Assembly: GCA_007753915.1 (NCBI GenBank)
Contig: CP036352.1
Coordinates: 1,302,001 to 1,366,000 of the forward strand
DNA length: 64,000 nucleotides
Source of the DNA: Phycisphaerae bacterium RAS2
GTDB taxonomy: Bacteria > Planctomycetota > Phycisphaerae > UBA1845 > UTPLA1
Direction of reading: 5' to 3'
Part shown: positions 18,692 to 26,689 of the stretch, one piece after another
Layout of the letters: each line of letters starts with the position of its first letter
How positions within the stretch are numbered: position 1 is the first letter of the stretch
Notes under the pieces: model-generated
Seen by the model: the letters and a program-made list of their open reading frames with translations, nothing else
Told to the model about the DNA's origin: nothing
Database searches by the model: none
Position numbers and translations under genes: made by a program

Positions 18692-19362
18692 GCCGCCGCG
18701 GGCGCGATCGACGGCGCGATGGGGACGCTGCGCGCGAGGGCGGTCGCTCTGGTTCGTTCCGCCTGGCCGTACTCATCTCCGGCGGGGGATCGACGCTCCA
18801 GAACCTGATCGATCGCATGCGCGATGGGCGGCTGCCGGGCGTGGAGATAAGTGTCGTGATCTCGTCACGCAGCGACGTGGCCGGCGTTGCCCGGGCCGAG
18901 GCGGCCGGTCTGCCGGTGGACGTGATTCGCGTGAAGGATCATCCCGATGCCCAGCGGTTCAGCGACCACGTGACGCTGACGCTCGATGTGTTCATGCCGG
19001 ACCTCGTCGTGCAGGCGGGTTGGTTGTGCTACTGGATCGTGCCGCCGCGCTGGATGGGCAAGGTCATCAACCTGCACCCGGCGCTGTTGCCGAGGCACGG
19101 GGGCAAGGGCATGTACGGGCGCCACGTGCACGAGGCTGTGCTGGCGGCGGGAGACAGCGAGACCGGCGCGACGGTTCATTGGGTGGACAATGAATACGAC
19201 CATGGCGGGGTGATCGCGCAGGCGCGATGCCCGGTGCAGGCGGGGGACACGCCCGATGCGCTGGCCGAGCGAGTGCAGGCGCTGGAGCGCGAGTTGCTGC
19301 CGCGGACGATTCTCGCGATTCGTCGCGGAGAAGTGAGGCGCGGGGCGAAGTGCGCGAAGTGA
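18688..19362 (+). CDS. purN: Phosphoribosylglycinamide formyltransferase
   Basis: The 224-aa enzyme transfers a formyl group from 10-formyltetrahydrofolate to GAR in step 3 of purine synthesis. Catalytic residues are in place: Asn128 and His130 in VINLHPALLP, and Asp171 in NEYDHGGVI. The phosphate-binding SGGGSTLQNLID matches the family. A 22-residue basic N-terminal extension (RRGRDRRRDGDAAREGG) precedes the usual start at FRLAVLISGGG. The start ATG 18688 overlaps the hydrolase stop. Cytoplasmic. folC, elsewhere in the window, supplies polyglutamylated folate for such enzymes. Confidence 0.92.
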   Translation: MSRRGRDRRRDGDAAREGGRSGSFRLAVLISGGGSTLQNLIDRMRDGRLPGVEISVVISSRSDVAGVARAEAAGLPVDVIRVKDHPDAQRFSDHVTLTLDVFMPDLVVQAGWLCYWIVPPRWMGKVINLHPALLPRHGGKGMYGRHVHEAVLAAGDSETGATVHWVDNEYDHGGVIAQARCPVQAGDTPDALAERVQALERELLPRTILAIRRGEVRRGAKCAK

Positions 19363-19402
19363 TTGCAGCACGAATCGCGCCCCTGGGGAATACTGAAACG
19401 CG

Positions 19403-19437
19403 AAAAAAAGAAGCCGGCGGATCGCAATCCGTCGGCT
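19403..19437 (-). terminator. Intrinsic terminator of the rplM-rpsI operon
   Basis: Read on the minus strand, a near-perfect stem (AGCCGACGGAT / ATCCGCCGGCT with 4-base loop) is followed by TCTTTTTTT. It lies 29 bases after the rpsI stop and would end that operon. The core GGATTGCGATCC is close to the palindrome found at 34076-34103. Confidence 0.85.
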
Positions 19438-19465
19438 CCTGGTAAATCTGATTCCTCGTAAGCGC

Positions 19466-19897
19466 TTAGCGCTTGGAGAACTGGAATCGCTTGCGTGCGC
19501 CCGGTCGGCCGGGCTTCTTGCGCTCGACCTTTCGGCTGTCGCGGGTGAGGAATTTGCCGTCGCGAAGGACGGGTTCAAGGCTCGAGTCGGCCTTGATCAG
19601 GGCGCGAGCGACACCCATGACGATGGCGCCGGTCTGGCCGGTCTGGCCGCCGCCGCGGACGTTCACGAAGATGTCGTACTTGCCGAGGGTGTTGGTGGCC
19701 TTGAGCGGGCCCAGGACATCGGTGCGATGCTGGACATCGAGCAGGTAGTCCTTGGCTTCGCGCTTGCCGATGAGGAACTTGCCGGAGCCGGTTCGCAATC
19801 GCACCCGCGCGACGGCGGTCTTGCGTCGGCCGGTGCCCCAGTGAAAGGTGCCCCCGGCGGTTTTCTTTTGAGCGGTGTCAGCGGTCGTTTCAGCCAC
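19466..19897 (-). CDS. rpsI: 30S ribosomal protein S9 (uS9)
   Basis: A 143-aa small-subunit protein located near the P-site tRNA anticodon. Motifs are GTGRRKTAVARVRL near the N-terminus, GGGQTGQTGAIVMGVARAL in the middle, and the conserved basic C-terminal tail ending KRFQFSKR, in which the terminal KR contacts tRNA. A short 14-residue leader precedes the core. Second gene of the rplM-rpsI operon, 50 bases after rplM, the usual bacterial order. Confidence 0.97.
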   Translation of the reverse strand: MAETTADTAQKKTAGGTFHWGTGRRKTAVARVRLRTGSGKFLIGKREAKDYLLDVQHRTDVLGPLKATNTLGKYDIFVNVRGGGQTGQTGAIVMGVARALIKADSSLEPVLRDGKFLTRDSRKVERKKPGRPGARKRFQFSKR

Positions 19898-19947
19898 GTT
19901 TCACTCCGACGGTTGAATTCAGGGCGGCCGGTGTCCGGCGGCCGGGT

Positions 19948-20400
19948 TTAGATTTTTGTCAGGTCCAGCGGTTGAAGGCCTTGCGCCTGGTGCGGGTGCT
20001 TGCCGCCGGCGTAGATCTTGAGCTTGAGCAACTGCCGCCGCGCGAGGGCGTTCTTCGGCATCATGCGGCGCACCGCCTCGCGCAGGACGCGATCGGGGTG
20101 ACGGGCCATCATGTCGTTGAACGAGACGACCTTCTTGCCGCCGGGGTAGTAGGAGTAGGACTGGTATTCCATCTCCTGATCCTTTGTGCCGGTGGTCTTG
20201 ATCTTCTCGACGTTGGTCACGACGACGAAGTCGCCGGTGTCCACGTGCGGCGTGTAACTGGGCTTGTGCTTGCCGACCAGGACGGTCGCGAGTTTCGTCG
20301 CGAGGCGGCCGAGGATCTTGCCGTCGGCATCGACGGAGAACCACTTCCGCTCCACTTCGTGGGGCTTGGCCTGAAAGCACTTCTGGGTCATCACGGGCAT
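19948..20400 (-). CDS. rplM: 50S ribosomal protein L13 (uL13)
   Basis: A 150-aa large-subunit protein and early assembly component. It shows WFSVDADGKILGRLAT, LVGKHKPSYTPHVDTGDFVVV, DMMARHPDRVLREAVRRMMPKN and the C-terminal KIYAGGKHPHQAQ. The start is ATG 20400, preceded by AGGAAG at suitable spacing. A later ATG (20391) is possible, but its spacing to the same site is poor. The product of the rplM-rpsI operon is presumably driven by the promoter at 20449-20476. Confidence 0.97.
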   Translation of the reverse strand: MPVMTQKCFQAKPHEVERKWFSVDADGKILGRLATKLATVLVGKHKPSYTPHVDTGDFVVVTNVEKIKTTGTKDQEMEYQSYSYYPGGKKVVSFNDMMARHPDRVLREAVRRMMPKNALARRQLLKLKIYAGGKHPHQAQGLQPLDLTKI

Positions 20401-20448
20401 GTCAGTTCTTCCTGCTGATCGTTTCAACCGAGTTTTGTGAAGCCCCGC

Positions 20449-20476
20449 ATTCTAAGCGATGGGCAGGGTTCGTCAA
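20449..20476 (-). promoter_or_regulatory. Sigma70-type promoter of rplM-rpsI
   Basis: On the minus strand TTGACG (20476-20471), a 16-base spacer and TAGAAT (20454-20449). It lies 49 bases upstream of the rplM ATG. The match to consensus is good, as expected for a ribosomal operon. Confidence 0.75.
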
Positions 20477-20585
20477 GGGCTTTGCAGTCCGGGATTTCGC
20501 GGCAACGCCGTGCTAACTTGTTTATTTGCCTGCGCTTACGCCGGTTCGATCGGGATCACCAACGCACCCGTCCAACGGGACGAAA

Positions 20586-21437
20586 TCACGCCACGAACTC
20601 AATCTCGCCCGGGTTGGGGACCATGCCGGCGGCGGTGGCTTCGGACAGAAGCCGGCGGACGGCTTCTTCGCCGCGCGGGCCGTAGGCGAGTGTCCAGTTG
20701 TTGACATACATCCCGACAAACTTATCCGTGAGGGCGCGATCGAGGCCGCGGCCGAACTCGCGGGCGTACTCGACGGCTTCATCGCGATGATCGAGCGCGT
20801 ATTGAATGGACTGGCGGATGAGGCCGGAAATCTGCTTCATGGCGGCGGCGCCGAGGTCGCGGCGGATGACGTTCCCGCCCAGCGGCAGGGGCAGGCCGGT
20901 GCGCGCCTGCCACCACTCGGCGAGATCAACGACTTTGTGCAGGCCCATGGCGTGATAGGTGAGCTGGGCTTCGTGAATGATCAGCCCGGCGTCGACCTCG
21001 CCGTCGGCGACGGCCTGCGGGATGCGGTCGAACTCCATGACGACGGGTGTATATTCGAGATCGTTGAGGGCGAGGCGCAGGACAAGGTTGGCGGTGGTGC
21101 GTTCGCCGGGGATGGCGATGGTGTCGCCGAGGAGGTTCTCGATGGGGCGGGGGCGTTTGGAGATGACCATCGGCCCGTAGCCGTCGCCCATGCTGCATCC
21201 GCAGCCGAGGAGCGCGTAGCGTGCCATGACGTAGGGATAGCTGTGGATGCTGATGGCGGAGACTTCCAGCTCGCCGCGTTCGGCCCGGCGGTTGAGGGAC
21301 TCGATGTCGGCCATTTCGTGGGTGAAACGGTAGGGGCCGGTGTCGATTTTTTCGCGTGCCAGGGCGTAAAACATGAAGGCATCGTCGGGGTCAGGCGAAT
21401 GGCCGATGCGGATGAGCGTGGAGCCGGGTTTATCCAT
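20586..21437 (-). CDS. mqnD: 1,4-dihydroxy-6-naphthoate synthase (futalosine menaquinone pathway)
   Basis: A 283-aa periplasmic-binding-protein-like enzyme of the MqnA/MqnD family. MqnD converts cyclic dehypoxanthine futalosine to 1,4-dihydroxy-6-naphthoate. Signatures are IGHSPDPDDAFMFYALA at the N-terminus, EVSAISIHSYPYV, the GDTIAIPGERTTANLVLRL segment, and DAGLIIHEAQLTY, which carries the catalytic His. It has no signal peptide, so it is cytoplasmic. It is the only futalosine gene in the window. A possible -10 (TATAAT, minus strand, 21498-21493) lies about 56 bases upstream but has a weak -35. MqnA is the alternative, but HEAQL favours MqnD. Confidence 0.85.
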   Translation of the reverse strand: MDKPGSTLIRIGHSPDPDDAFMFYALAREKIDTGPYRFTHEMADIESLNRRAERGELEVSAISIHSYPYVMARYALLGCGCSMGDGYGPMVISKRPRPIENLLGDTIAIPGERTTANLVLRLALNDLEYTPVVMEFDRIPQAVADGEVDAGLIIHEAQLTYHAMGLHKVVDLAEWWQARTGLPLPLGGNVIRRDLGAAAMKQISGLIRQSIQYALDHRDEAVEYAREFGRGLDRALTDKFVGMYVNNWTLAYGPRGEEAVRRLLSEATAAGMVPNPGEIEFVA

Positions 21438-21612
21438 ACAAGTGTCTCACAGTTGCCGGGCGCGGGGTCTGTCGAAGCACGGTTGCGGGGCGATTATACG
21501 GATTCGCAGTGGGAATACGACGCGCCACCGCTTGTGAATCGTTTGGGACCGGCGCGGACGCAATGCCGCGCGATCGCGCGGCGGCGCCGGCCGCTCCCTG
21601 TGGCGGTTGACG
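21438..21612. other. Intergenic region between mqnD and pyruvate dehydrogenase E1 alpha (upstream part)
   Basis: The 381 bases between the two divergent genes hold a possible mqnD -10 (21498-21493, minus strand) and the promoter at 21613-21640. No ORF with coding character, no hairpin terminator and no RNA gene was seen. The leader from 21641 to 21818 has no recognised riboswitch. Confidence 0.4.
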
Positions 21613-21640
21613 TTGGCAGGGAGCGTGGGTCGGGTACAAT
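21613..21640 (+). promoter_or_regulatory. Sigma70-type promoter for the pyruvate dehydrogenase E1 genes
   Basis: TTGGCA (21613-21618), 16-base spacer, TACAAT (21635-21640). It would give a leader of about 170 bases before the E1 alpha start codon, enough for a regulatory structure, although none is recognised. Confidence 0.6.
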
Positions 21641-21818
21641 GCGCGGGGTGATGGTGATGATGCCGTCGGGCGCGATCCGCCCGGCCTCGGCCTGATCCGG
21701 TCGCAGGAGCTTGATTGGCCCGTCGCGCGAGTGGAGATGCTTCGCGGTCGCGGGCGGACTGCATCGGCGGGTCGGTGTGAGCGGCTGCGGCAGGCGGCCG
21801 GAAAGCGAGGGACGTGGC

Positions 21819-22955
21819 GTGCCACGGAAACAGATCGAACTTTCAAACCGCGTCGAGTATCTGAACATTCTCGACCTGGAGGGCAACGCGGACGCCGCGC
21901 TGGACCCGAAGCTCGATGCGAACGAGCTGCGAAAGCTGTTCCGCGCGATGCTGCTGGCGCGGCGCTACGACGAGCGCATGCTCAAGCTGCAACGGCAGGG
22001 GCGCATCGGGACGTACGGCCCGGCGCTGGGTCAGGAGGCGGCATCGCTCGGTCCCGCGTATGTGCTCGGCAAAGACGATTGGATGGCGCCCTCCTTCCGC
22101 GAGCCTGCGGGCATGTTGTATCGCGGCTGGCCAATGGAGAAGTTGATTCTATGGTGGGGCGGGAATGAGACCGGTTCATCGACACCGACCGGCGTGAACG
22201 ACACGCCGATCTGCGTGCCGGTGTCGTCGCAGTGTTTGTACGCCGCGGGCATTGCGTGGGGTTGCAAGCTCAAGGGCGGCAAGAACGTCGCGCTGGGGTT
22301 TGTCGGCGACGGCGGCACGAGCGAGGGTGACTTCCACGAAGCGCTGAATGTCGCCGGCGCGTTTCAACTGCCGCTGGTGATCGTGATTCAGAACAATCAC
22401 TGGGCCATTTCGCTGCCGCGGCAGAAGCAGTCGGCGGCGCAGACGCTGGCGCAGAAGGCCATTGCCTACGGCATGAACGGCCTGCAGGTCGACGGCAACG
22501 ACATCCTCGCGATGGTCGCGGCGACGCGCGAAGCGGTGGAGCACGCGCGGAGCGGCAAGGGGCCGATGCTCATCGAAGCGGTGACCTATCGCATGGGCGT
22601 CCACACGACGGCCGACGATCCGAAGAAGTATCGCACCGAGGAAGAGGTGGCCTGCTGGCAGCCGAAGGACCCGCTCGAGCGATTCTGGAAGTATCTGGCG
22701 AAAAAGAAAGTGATGGACGAGAAGGCGCGCGAGGCGTTGGAGGCCGAGCTTGCCGAGCAAATTACCGCGGCGGTGGCAAAGGCCGAGGCGTATGAGCCGG
22801 ACATCACCGAACCGTTCCGGCACAGCCTCGCGGAAATGCCGCCGACGCTGAAAGAACAGTTCGCGGAGTTCCAGGCGTACATGGATTCGTCGAGCCGGCC
22901 GGACAACGGCAGCGCGCCGTCCGCGCACGATCCACTGATGTCGCGGTTGCATTGA
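21819..22955 (+). CDS. pdhA: Pyruvate / 2-oxoacid dehydrogenase E1 component, alpha subunit
   Basis: A 378-aa thiamine-diphosphate enzyme that decarboxylates pyruvate (or a branched 2-oxoacid) and reductively acetylates the lipoyl domain of E2. The ThDP motif GDGGTSEGDFHEALN...NNHWAIS is intact. ARRYDERMLKLQRQG and TYRMGVHTTADDP match PdhA/BkdA subunits of the two-subunit (alpha2beta2) type. The start is GTG 21819 (VPRKQIELSNRV), with GAGGG upstream; the frame stays open to 21711 without coding character. It pairs with the E1 beta gene 85 bases downstream. Pyruvate is the likelier substrate, but branched-chain specificity cannot be excluded. Confidence 0.88.
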   Translation: MPRKQIELSNRVEYLNILDLEGNADAALDPKLDANELRKLFRAMLLARRYDERMLKLQRQGRIGTYGPALGQEAASLGPAYVLGKDDWMAPSFREPAGMLYRGWPMEKLILWWGGNETGSSTPTGVNDTPICVPVSSQCLYAAGIAWGCKLKGGKNVALGFVGDGGTSEGDFHEALNVAGAFQLPLVIVIQNNHWAISLPRQKQSAAQTLAQKAIAYGMNGLQVDGNDILAMVAATREAVEHARSGKGPMLIEAVTYRMGVHTTADDPKKYRTEEEVACWQPKDPLERFWKYLAKKKVMDEKAREALEAELAEQITAAVAKAEAYEPDITEPFRHSLAEMPPTLKEQFAEFQAYMDSSSRPDNGSAPSAHDPLMSRLH

Positions 22956-22969
22956 TCTTCAAGGTATGA

Positions 22970-23028
22970 CTGACCACTGGCCACTAACCACTGGCCACTG
23001 ATAACCGGCAACTGGCCACTGATCACTT
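22970..23028 (+). repeat. Short ACTGGCCACT repeat cluster between E1 alpha and E1 beta
   Basis: Three exact copies of ACTGGCCACT start at 22976, 22990 and 23011, within a run of related ACC-ACT and GATAACC words. It fills nearly the whole 85-base gap. It resembles the low-complexity ACTGACC-type intergenic repeats seen in planctomycete genomes. No terminator is visible, so read-through into E1 beta is expected. Confidence 0.7.
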
Positions 23029-23040
23029 AAGGGTTCCCGT

Positions 23041-24021
23041 ATGGCAGAATTGACGATGGCGAAGGCGCTGAACCTGGCGCTACACGAGGCGATGGCGGAA
23101 GACCCGACCGTGCTGCTGCTGGGGCAGGATGTCGGTCAGGACGAGGGCGTGTTCCGCATCTCCGAGGGCCTGCTGAAGAAGTTCGGCGCCGATCGCGTGA
23201 TCGACTTCCCCGTGGCCGAGTCGGCCATCGCCGGCGTTTCGGTCGGCATGTGCCTGACGGGCTTCAAGCCGATCGCCGAGATGCAGTTCAGCGGCTTCGG
23301 CTATCACGCCTTTCACCAGGTGGAGAACCACATCAGTCGATTTCGCAATCGCACGCGCGGGCGATTCACCTGCCCGATGGTGATTCGCATGCCGTACGGC
23401 GCGGGGATTCGCGCGATCGAGCATCACAGCGAAAGCCGCGAAGCGATCTGGGCGCATCTGCCGGGGTTGAAGGTGGTCGTGCCGTCCGGCCCGCGAAACG
23501 CGCGGGCGCTGCTGCGAGCCTCGATCTTCGATCCCGATCCGGTCATGTTCTACGAGCCGAAGGCCTGCTACCGCGCGTTCAAGGAAGAGGTGCCCGACGA
23601 GCCGGAAACGATGGAGATCGGCAAGGCACAGGTCGTGCGCACCGGCAGCGACGTGACGATTATTTCATACGGCGCGTCGATGCGGCCGGTGTTGGAGGCG
23701 GCGGACGATCTGTCGCTGGAGCATCAGGTCGAGGCGGACGTGATTGACCTGCTGTCGCTCTCGCCGATGGACACCGAGACGATCATCGCGAGCGTGAAGA
23801 AGACCGGCCGCGTGGTCGTGGTGCACGAGGCGCCGCGGACGTGCGGCCCGGCAGGCGAGATCATCGCGCGGATCGTTGAGAAGGCGCTGGATTTCCTGGA
23901 AGCGCCGATCGCGCGGGTCACGGGTTACGATCTCGTCATGCCGTATTTCAACCTGGAGCGGCACTACATGCCCGATCCGCTGAAGGTGGTGACGGCGGTG
24001 CGGGACGTGGTGAGTTATTAA
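23041..24021 (+). CDS. pdhB: Pyruvate / 2-oxoacid dehydrogenase E1 component, beta subunit
   Basis: The 326-aa partner of the alpha subunit. It carries the ThDP-contacting glutamate region (DFPVAESAIAGVSVGM), the NHISRFRNRTRGRFTCPMVIRMPYGAG segment read as two runs, HHSESREAIWAHLPGLKVV with the E2-interacting histidine region, and the C-terminal VVVVHEAPRTCGPAGEIIARI. It is probably translated from the same mRNA as the alpha subunit, and AAGGG lies upstream of its ATG. No E2 or E3 gene follows; the downstream gene is on the opposite strand. E2 must be encoded elsewhere. Confidence 0.92.
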   Translation: MAELTMAKALNLALHEAMAEDPTVLLLGQDVGQDEGVFRISEGLLKKFGADRVIDFPVAESAIAGVSVGMCLTGFKPIAEMQFSGFGYHAFHQVENHISRFRNRTRGRFTCPMVIRMPYGAGIRAIEHHSESREAIWAHLPGLKVVVPSGPRNARALLRASIFDPDPVMFYEPKACYRAFKEEVPDEPETMEIGKAQVVRTGSDVTIISYGASMRPVLEAADDLSLEHQVEADVIDLLSLSPMDTETIIASVKKTGRVVVVHEAPRTCGPAGEIIARIVEKALDFLEAPIARVTGYDLVMPYFNLERHYMPDPLKVVTAVRDVVSY

Positions 24022-24105
24022 TGGCGAACAGCGAAGAGCGGATTGCAAAAGCGCACGGGATATCGAGCTGAGAAGACAAATGGCCTGCAGGCGGACCGGG
24101 CCGGT

Positions 24106-25212
24106 TCAATTTGATGGGTAATCGAGTTCCGTCCGGACCTTGAGGTCGATGTCATAGACGATGACCTTTTGCAGATCTTCGTCCAGCCAGACCAATTTGT
24201 TTTGAATCAACATCGGGTCGGGCAGCAGCAAGTAATCATTGCTGGACGGGACAATCAATTCGTATCCGGCGTTGTCGCGATGGCGAATGAAGTACCGAGC
24301 AACGCCGCCGGACTCTTGTTTTCCGACGACCCGTCCATCGTAAGCCGCTACCAGTTTTCGCTCGGTTGCTCGTGTGCTGAACATTGGATCTTCAACGGTG
24401 AAGTCACCGGTTGAAAAATCCCATCGCATTAGCGCTCCGTAGGGCCAGTAGCCTGATGATTCCAGCCAATACACGGCGTAGTTGGTTGGGTCGATGGCTC
24501 CGCTATCGCCGATCGCATGATAGACTTGAAGCACGCGATCATCGTTGAGCGAGTGTAATTCAACGGCAGTCGAGAAATCTCCAAACAGATAGCCTGTGAG
24601 CAACCATTCTTCCGTGAGTGACCAAATCGAGTAGAACGCGGGATAGAGCGACAAGACTTGTTCCTGGGTCTCAAGATTGGCGACGATTCCGTACTCGCGC
24701 CTTCCGTCGACGAGATTGATCGACAGGTGATGCCCGACGATTTCCATACTGACAATGGACTCGATGTCGGTCAATTCATAGACCACCCAACCCTGTGACT
24801 GACCACATTCCGTCGCAACGATTGACCGGCCGTCGAGACCGATTGCGGCGATGTACTCGCCGTCGGATGCCATGCGCTCGGGCACGTAATCCAATTCGTG
24901 GACTTTTTCCTTGGCACCATCGAGGGCGACGCGATAGATCGGGATGACAACTCGGAACATCTCGGCGTATTGCGTGGGTTGGAGCTGCGGGACGGCCCAC
25001 AGGAGCGCGTTATCACTTTTTCCGATGACGCTCGGCCTGCCGCATATCGAGAATTGAGACAGCGTGACGGGCGAACCGTCGACCGGGCAATAGGGTCCAT
25101 GCACGATATCATCACAGACGAGTGCGAAAACAAACGGCAGCAACACGAGCAGCATGCAGACGTGTCGCAGTCGCAACGTTCGAACGTTGACAGATTGCCG
25201 GCGAGAATTCAT
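24106..25212 (-). CDS. Exported hypothetical protein, beta-rich
   Basis: A 368-aa protein with a signal-anchor-like N-terminus (RHVCMLLVLLPFVFALVCDD) and no recognised family. The rest looks beta-rich, with aromatic-ended strands (YRVALDGAKEKVHEL, GWVVYELTDIESI, RVLQVYHAIGDSGAI) suggestive of a propeller. It lacks the GC-rich codon bias of its neighbours, with many A/T-ending codons, which hints at horizontal acquisition. Convergent with the E1 beta gene. A TTGACG (25246-25241) and TATGAT (25226-25221), spaced by only 14 bases, lie just upstream on the minus strand, so any promoter there would give almost no leader. Function unknown. Confidence 0.6.
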   Translation of the reverse strand: MNSRRQSVNVRTLRLRHVCMLLVLLPFVFALVCDDIVHGPYCPVDGSPVTLSQFSICGRPSVIGKSDNALLWAVPQLQPTQYAEMFRVVIPIYRVALDGAKEKVHELDYVPERMASDGEYIAAIGLDGRSIVATECGQSQGWVVYELTDIESIVSMEIVGHHLSINLVDGRREYGIVANLETQEQVLSLYPAFYSIWSLTEEWLLTGYLFGDFSTAVELHSLNDDRVLQVYHAIGDSGAIDPTNYAVYWLESSGYWPYGALMRWDFSTGDFTVEDPMFSTRATERKLVAAYDGRVVGKQESGGVARYFIRHRDNAGYELIVPSSNDYLLLPDPMLIQNKLVWLDEDLQKVIVYDIDLKVRTELDYPSN

Positions 25213-25357
25213 ACGAAGGTATCATAACGTGAACTTCGAACGTCAAGAATGGCGGTCTGGAGCAAAATGGGGGTGCGGCAAATCAGACTTGAAAGGGGGC
25301 CGGGCCAGAATGATCCGGCACCATCGCCACTCGCCATTCGAAATTGAGAATTGCGTC

Positions 25358-26389
25358 TTACGGCAGCTTCCACGGATCGCCGCGGAGAATCTTGCGAATC
25401 TCTTCCAGCACAGCGCGGGCGTCGGCTTCCTGCTTCGTGAGGTCGGCGGACTGCGACTTGAGCACCGCCGCGACGGTCTTGCCCGGCTCTTTGACCCCGG
25501 ATGCCTTGATGAATTGCCGAAGGGCTTTCTCCTGCTCGGCCGCGATATCAGCGAGTCCGGGCCGCGCTTCGGTCGAGGTGTCGGGATCGAAATAGCGATT
25601 GACGCAATGATCGAGCAGGCCGGCCATGGCGGCCGCGAGTTGAATGCGCCCGTCCTCGGCGGCCTTTTCGTAGCAGGCGCTGGAAGCGGCGATTCCGCGC
25701 AGGTCCTTTGACTCGTCGCGGCTGCCGGCGATCAGGGCATCCTGCCGACCGCGGAAGACGGCTGCCAGCGCCGCTGCACACGCATCGCCGTACTTCGTAT
25801 TAACACCGGCGGCGTGCAGGTCGATGGCGTCGTAGATGGCCCGGAGGACAATCGGGTCTCGCTCCTTCGCACCGCGCTGGGCCAGGCCGTCCAGGGCCGC
25901 AGTCAAGTCCGCTGCGCTCGCCTGAAGCACGGGCATCGCGCCCTTCAACCCGCGCGCTGCAAGATAACGCACCGCCGGAAATTCGCTGGCAAGGACGGCG
26001 ACCATCGGCTTGACCGCGCTGGCATGTTTCAACTCGACAAGGACCAGCGTCGCGGCGTACGCGGCATCGAACACTTCAGCGGCCGCCACGTATTGCAGGG
26101 GATCGGCTGCTGCGTCGGCCAGCGCCGCGAGACCTGCCGGTGTCATGCCGGACGTTCGAGTGAGTTTCAGGAGAAAATCGCGCCGGTCGCCGAGCGCCTG
26201 GGCGTTGGGGGCATCGACGAGTTGTTTGACCTTGTTCTTGACCTCGGCCTCGAGCGTGGCTTTTTCTTCCCGGTTCAGGGAGGTCTTCTTGAGCAGGCCT
26301 TCCAGGCTGGATTGCGCCCGCGCGATCGACGGCATCGCGGCAGCGGCGCAGAAGGCGACGACCAGGCTGATGGTTGAAAAACGCTTCAT
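25358..26389 (-). CDS. Secreted helical-repeat (HEAT-like) hypothetical protein
   Basis: A 343-aa protein. The signal peptide is MKRFSTISLVVAFCAAAAMPSIARA, after which it is nearly all helix, with alanine-rich helical pairs (LAALADAAADPLQYVAAAEVF, PMVAVLASEFPAVRYLAARGL) that look like HEAT-type repeats. It probably acts as a periplasmic binding or scaffold protein. No catalytic motif is seen. ATG 26389 was chosen because it begins the signal peptide. The open frame extends 51 codons further upstream without coding character. Divergent from rex. Confidence 0.6.
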   Translation of the reverse strand: MKRFSTISLVVAFCAAAAMPSIARAQSSLEGLLKKTSLNREEKATLEAEVKNKVKQLVDAPNAQALGDRRDFLLKLTRTSGMTPAGLAALADAAADPLQYVAAAEVFDAAYAATLVLVELKHASAVKPMVAVLASEFPAVRYLAARGLKGAMPVLQASAADLTAALDGLAQRGAKERDPIVLRAIYDAIDLHAAGVNTKYGDACAAALAAVFRGRQDALIAGSRDESKDLRGIAASSACYEKAAEDGRIQLAAAMAGLLDHCVNRYFDPDTSTEARPGLADIAAEQEKALRQFIKASGVKEPGKTVAAVLKSQSADLTKQEADARAVLEEIRKILRGDPWKLP

Positions 26390-26616
26390 TGCAGTCCAGT
26401 GTGTCCCCGATGTGCCGGGGCCGGTAGGCTCATCTTCGGGCTTTGCGGGCATTGTGGGAAGCGGACAACGGTTCCGCCCCCGGTTGGCCGCAAAGGGCGT
26501 TCCCCCATTGCGTCGAATAATGAACCGTAGCGTGTCGCCCATCGGGCTGTCAAGTCGCCGGGTCGGGAGAGGTGCGGGGTCACGGGGCCGCGCGGGGAAT
26601 AAACGATGGAGATGGA

Positions 26617-26645
26617 TTGAGGGGCGTCGACGGTACAGATATTAT
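26617..26645 (+). promoter_or_regulatory. Sigma70-type promoter of rex
   Basis: TTGAGG (26617-26622), 17-base spacer, TATTAT (26640-26645), giving a leader of about 40 bases before the rex ATG. No Rex-type operator (TTGTGAA-N6-TTCACAA) overlaps it, so autoregulation is not evident. Confidence 0.65.
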
Positions 26646-26689
26646 CACCCGTCCCCGAGACGACGAGGCCGTCGGCGGAAAGAGCGAGC

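Noticed and set aside
22970-23028. ACTGGCCACT repeats considered as a CRISPR or iteron origin
   Set aside because: Units are only 10 bp, irregularly spaced and inside an operon gap; no replication gene is nearby.
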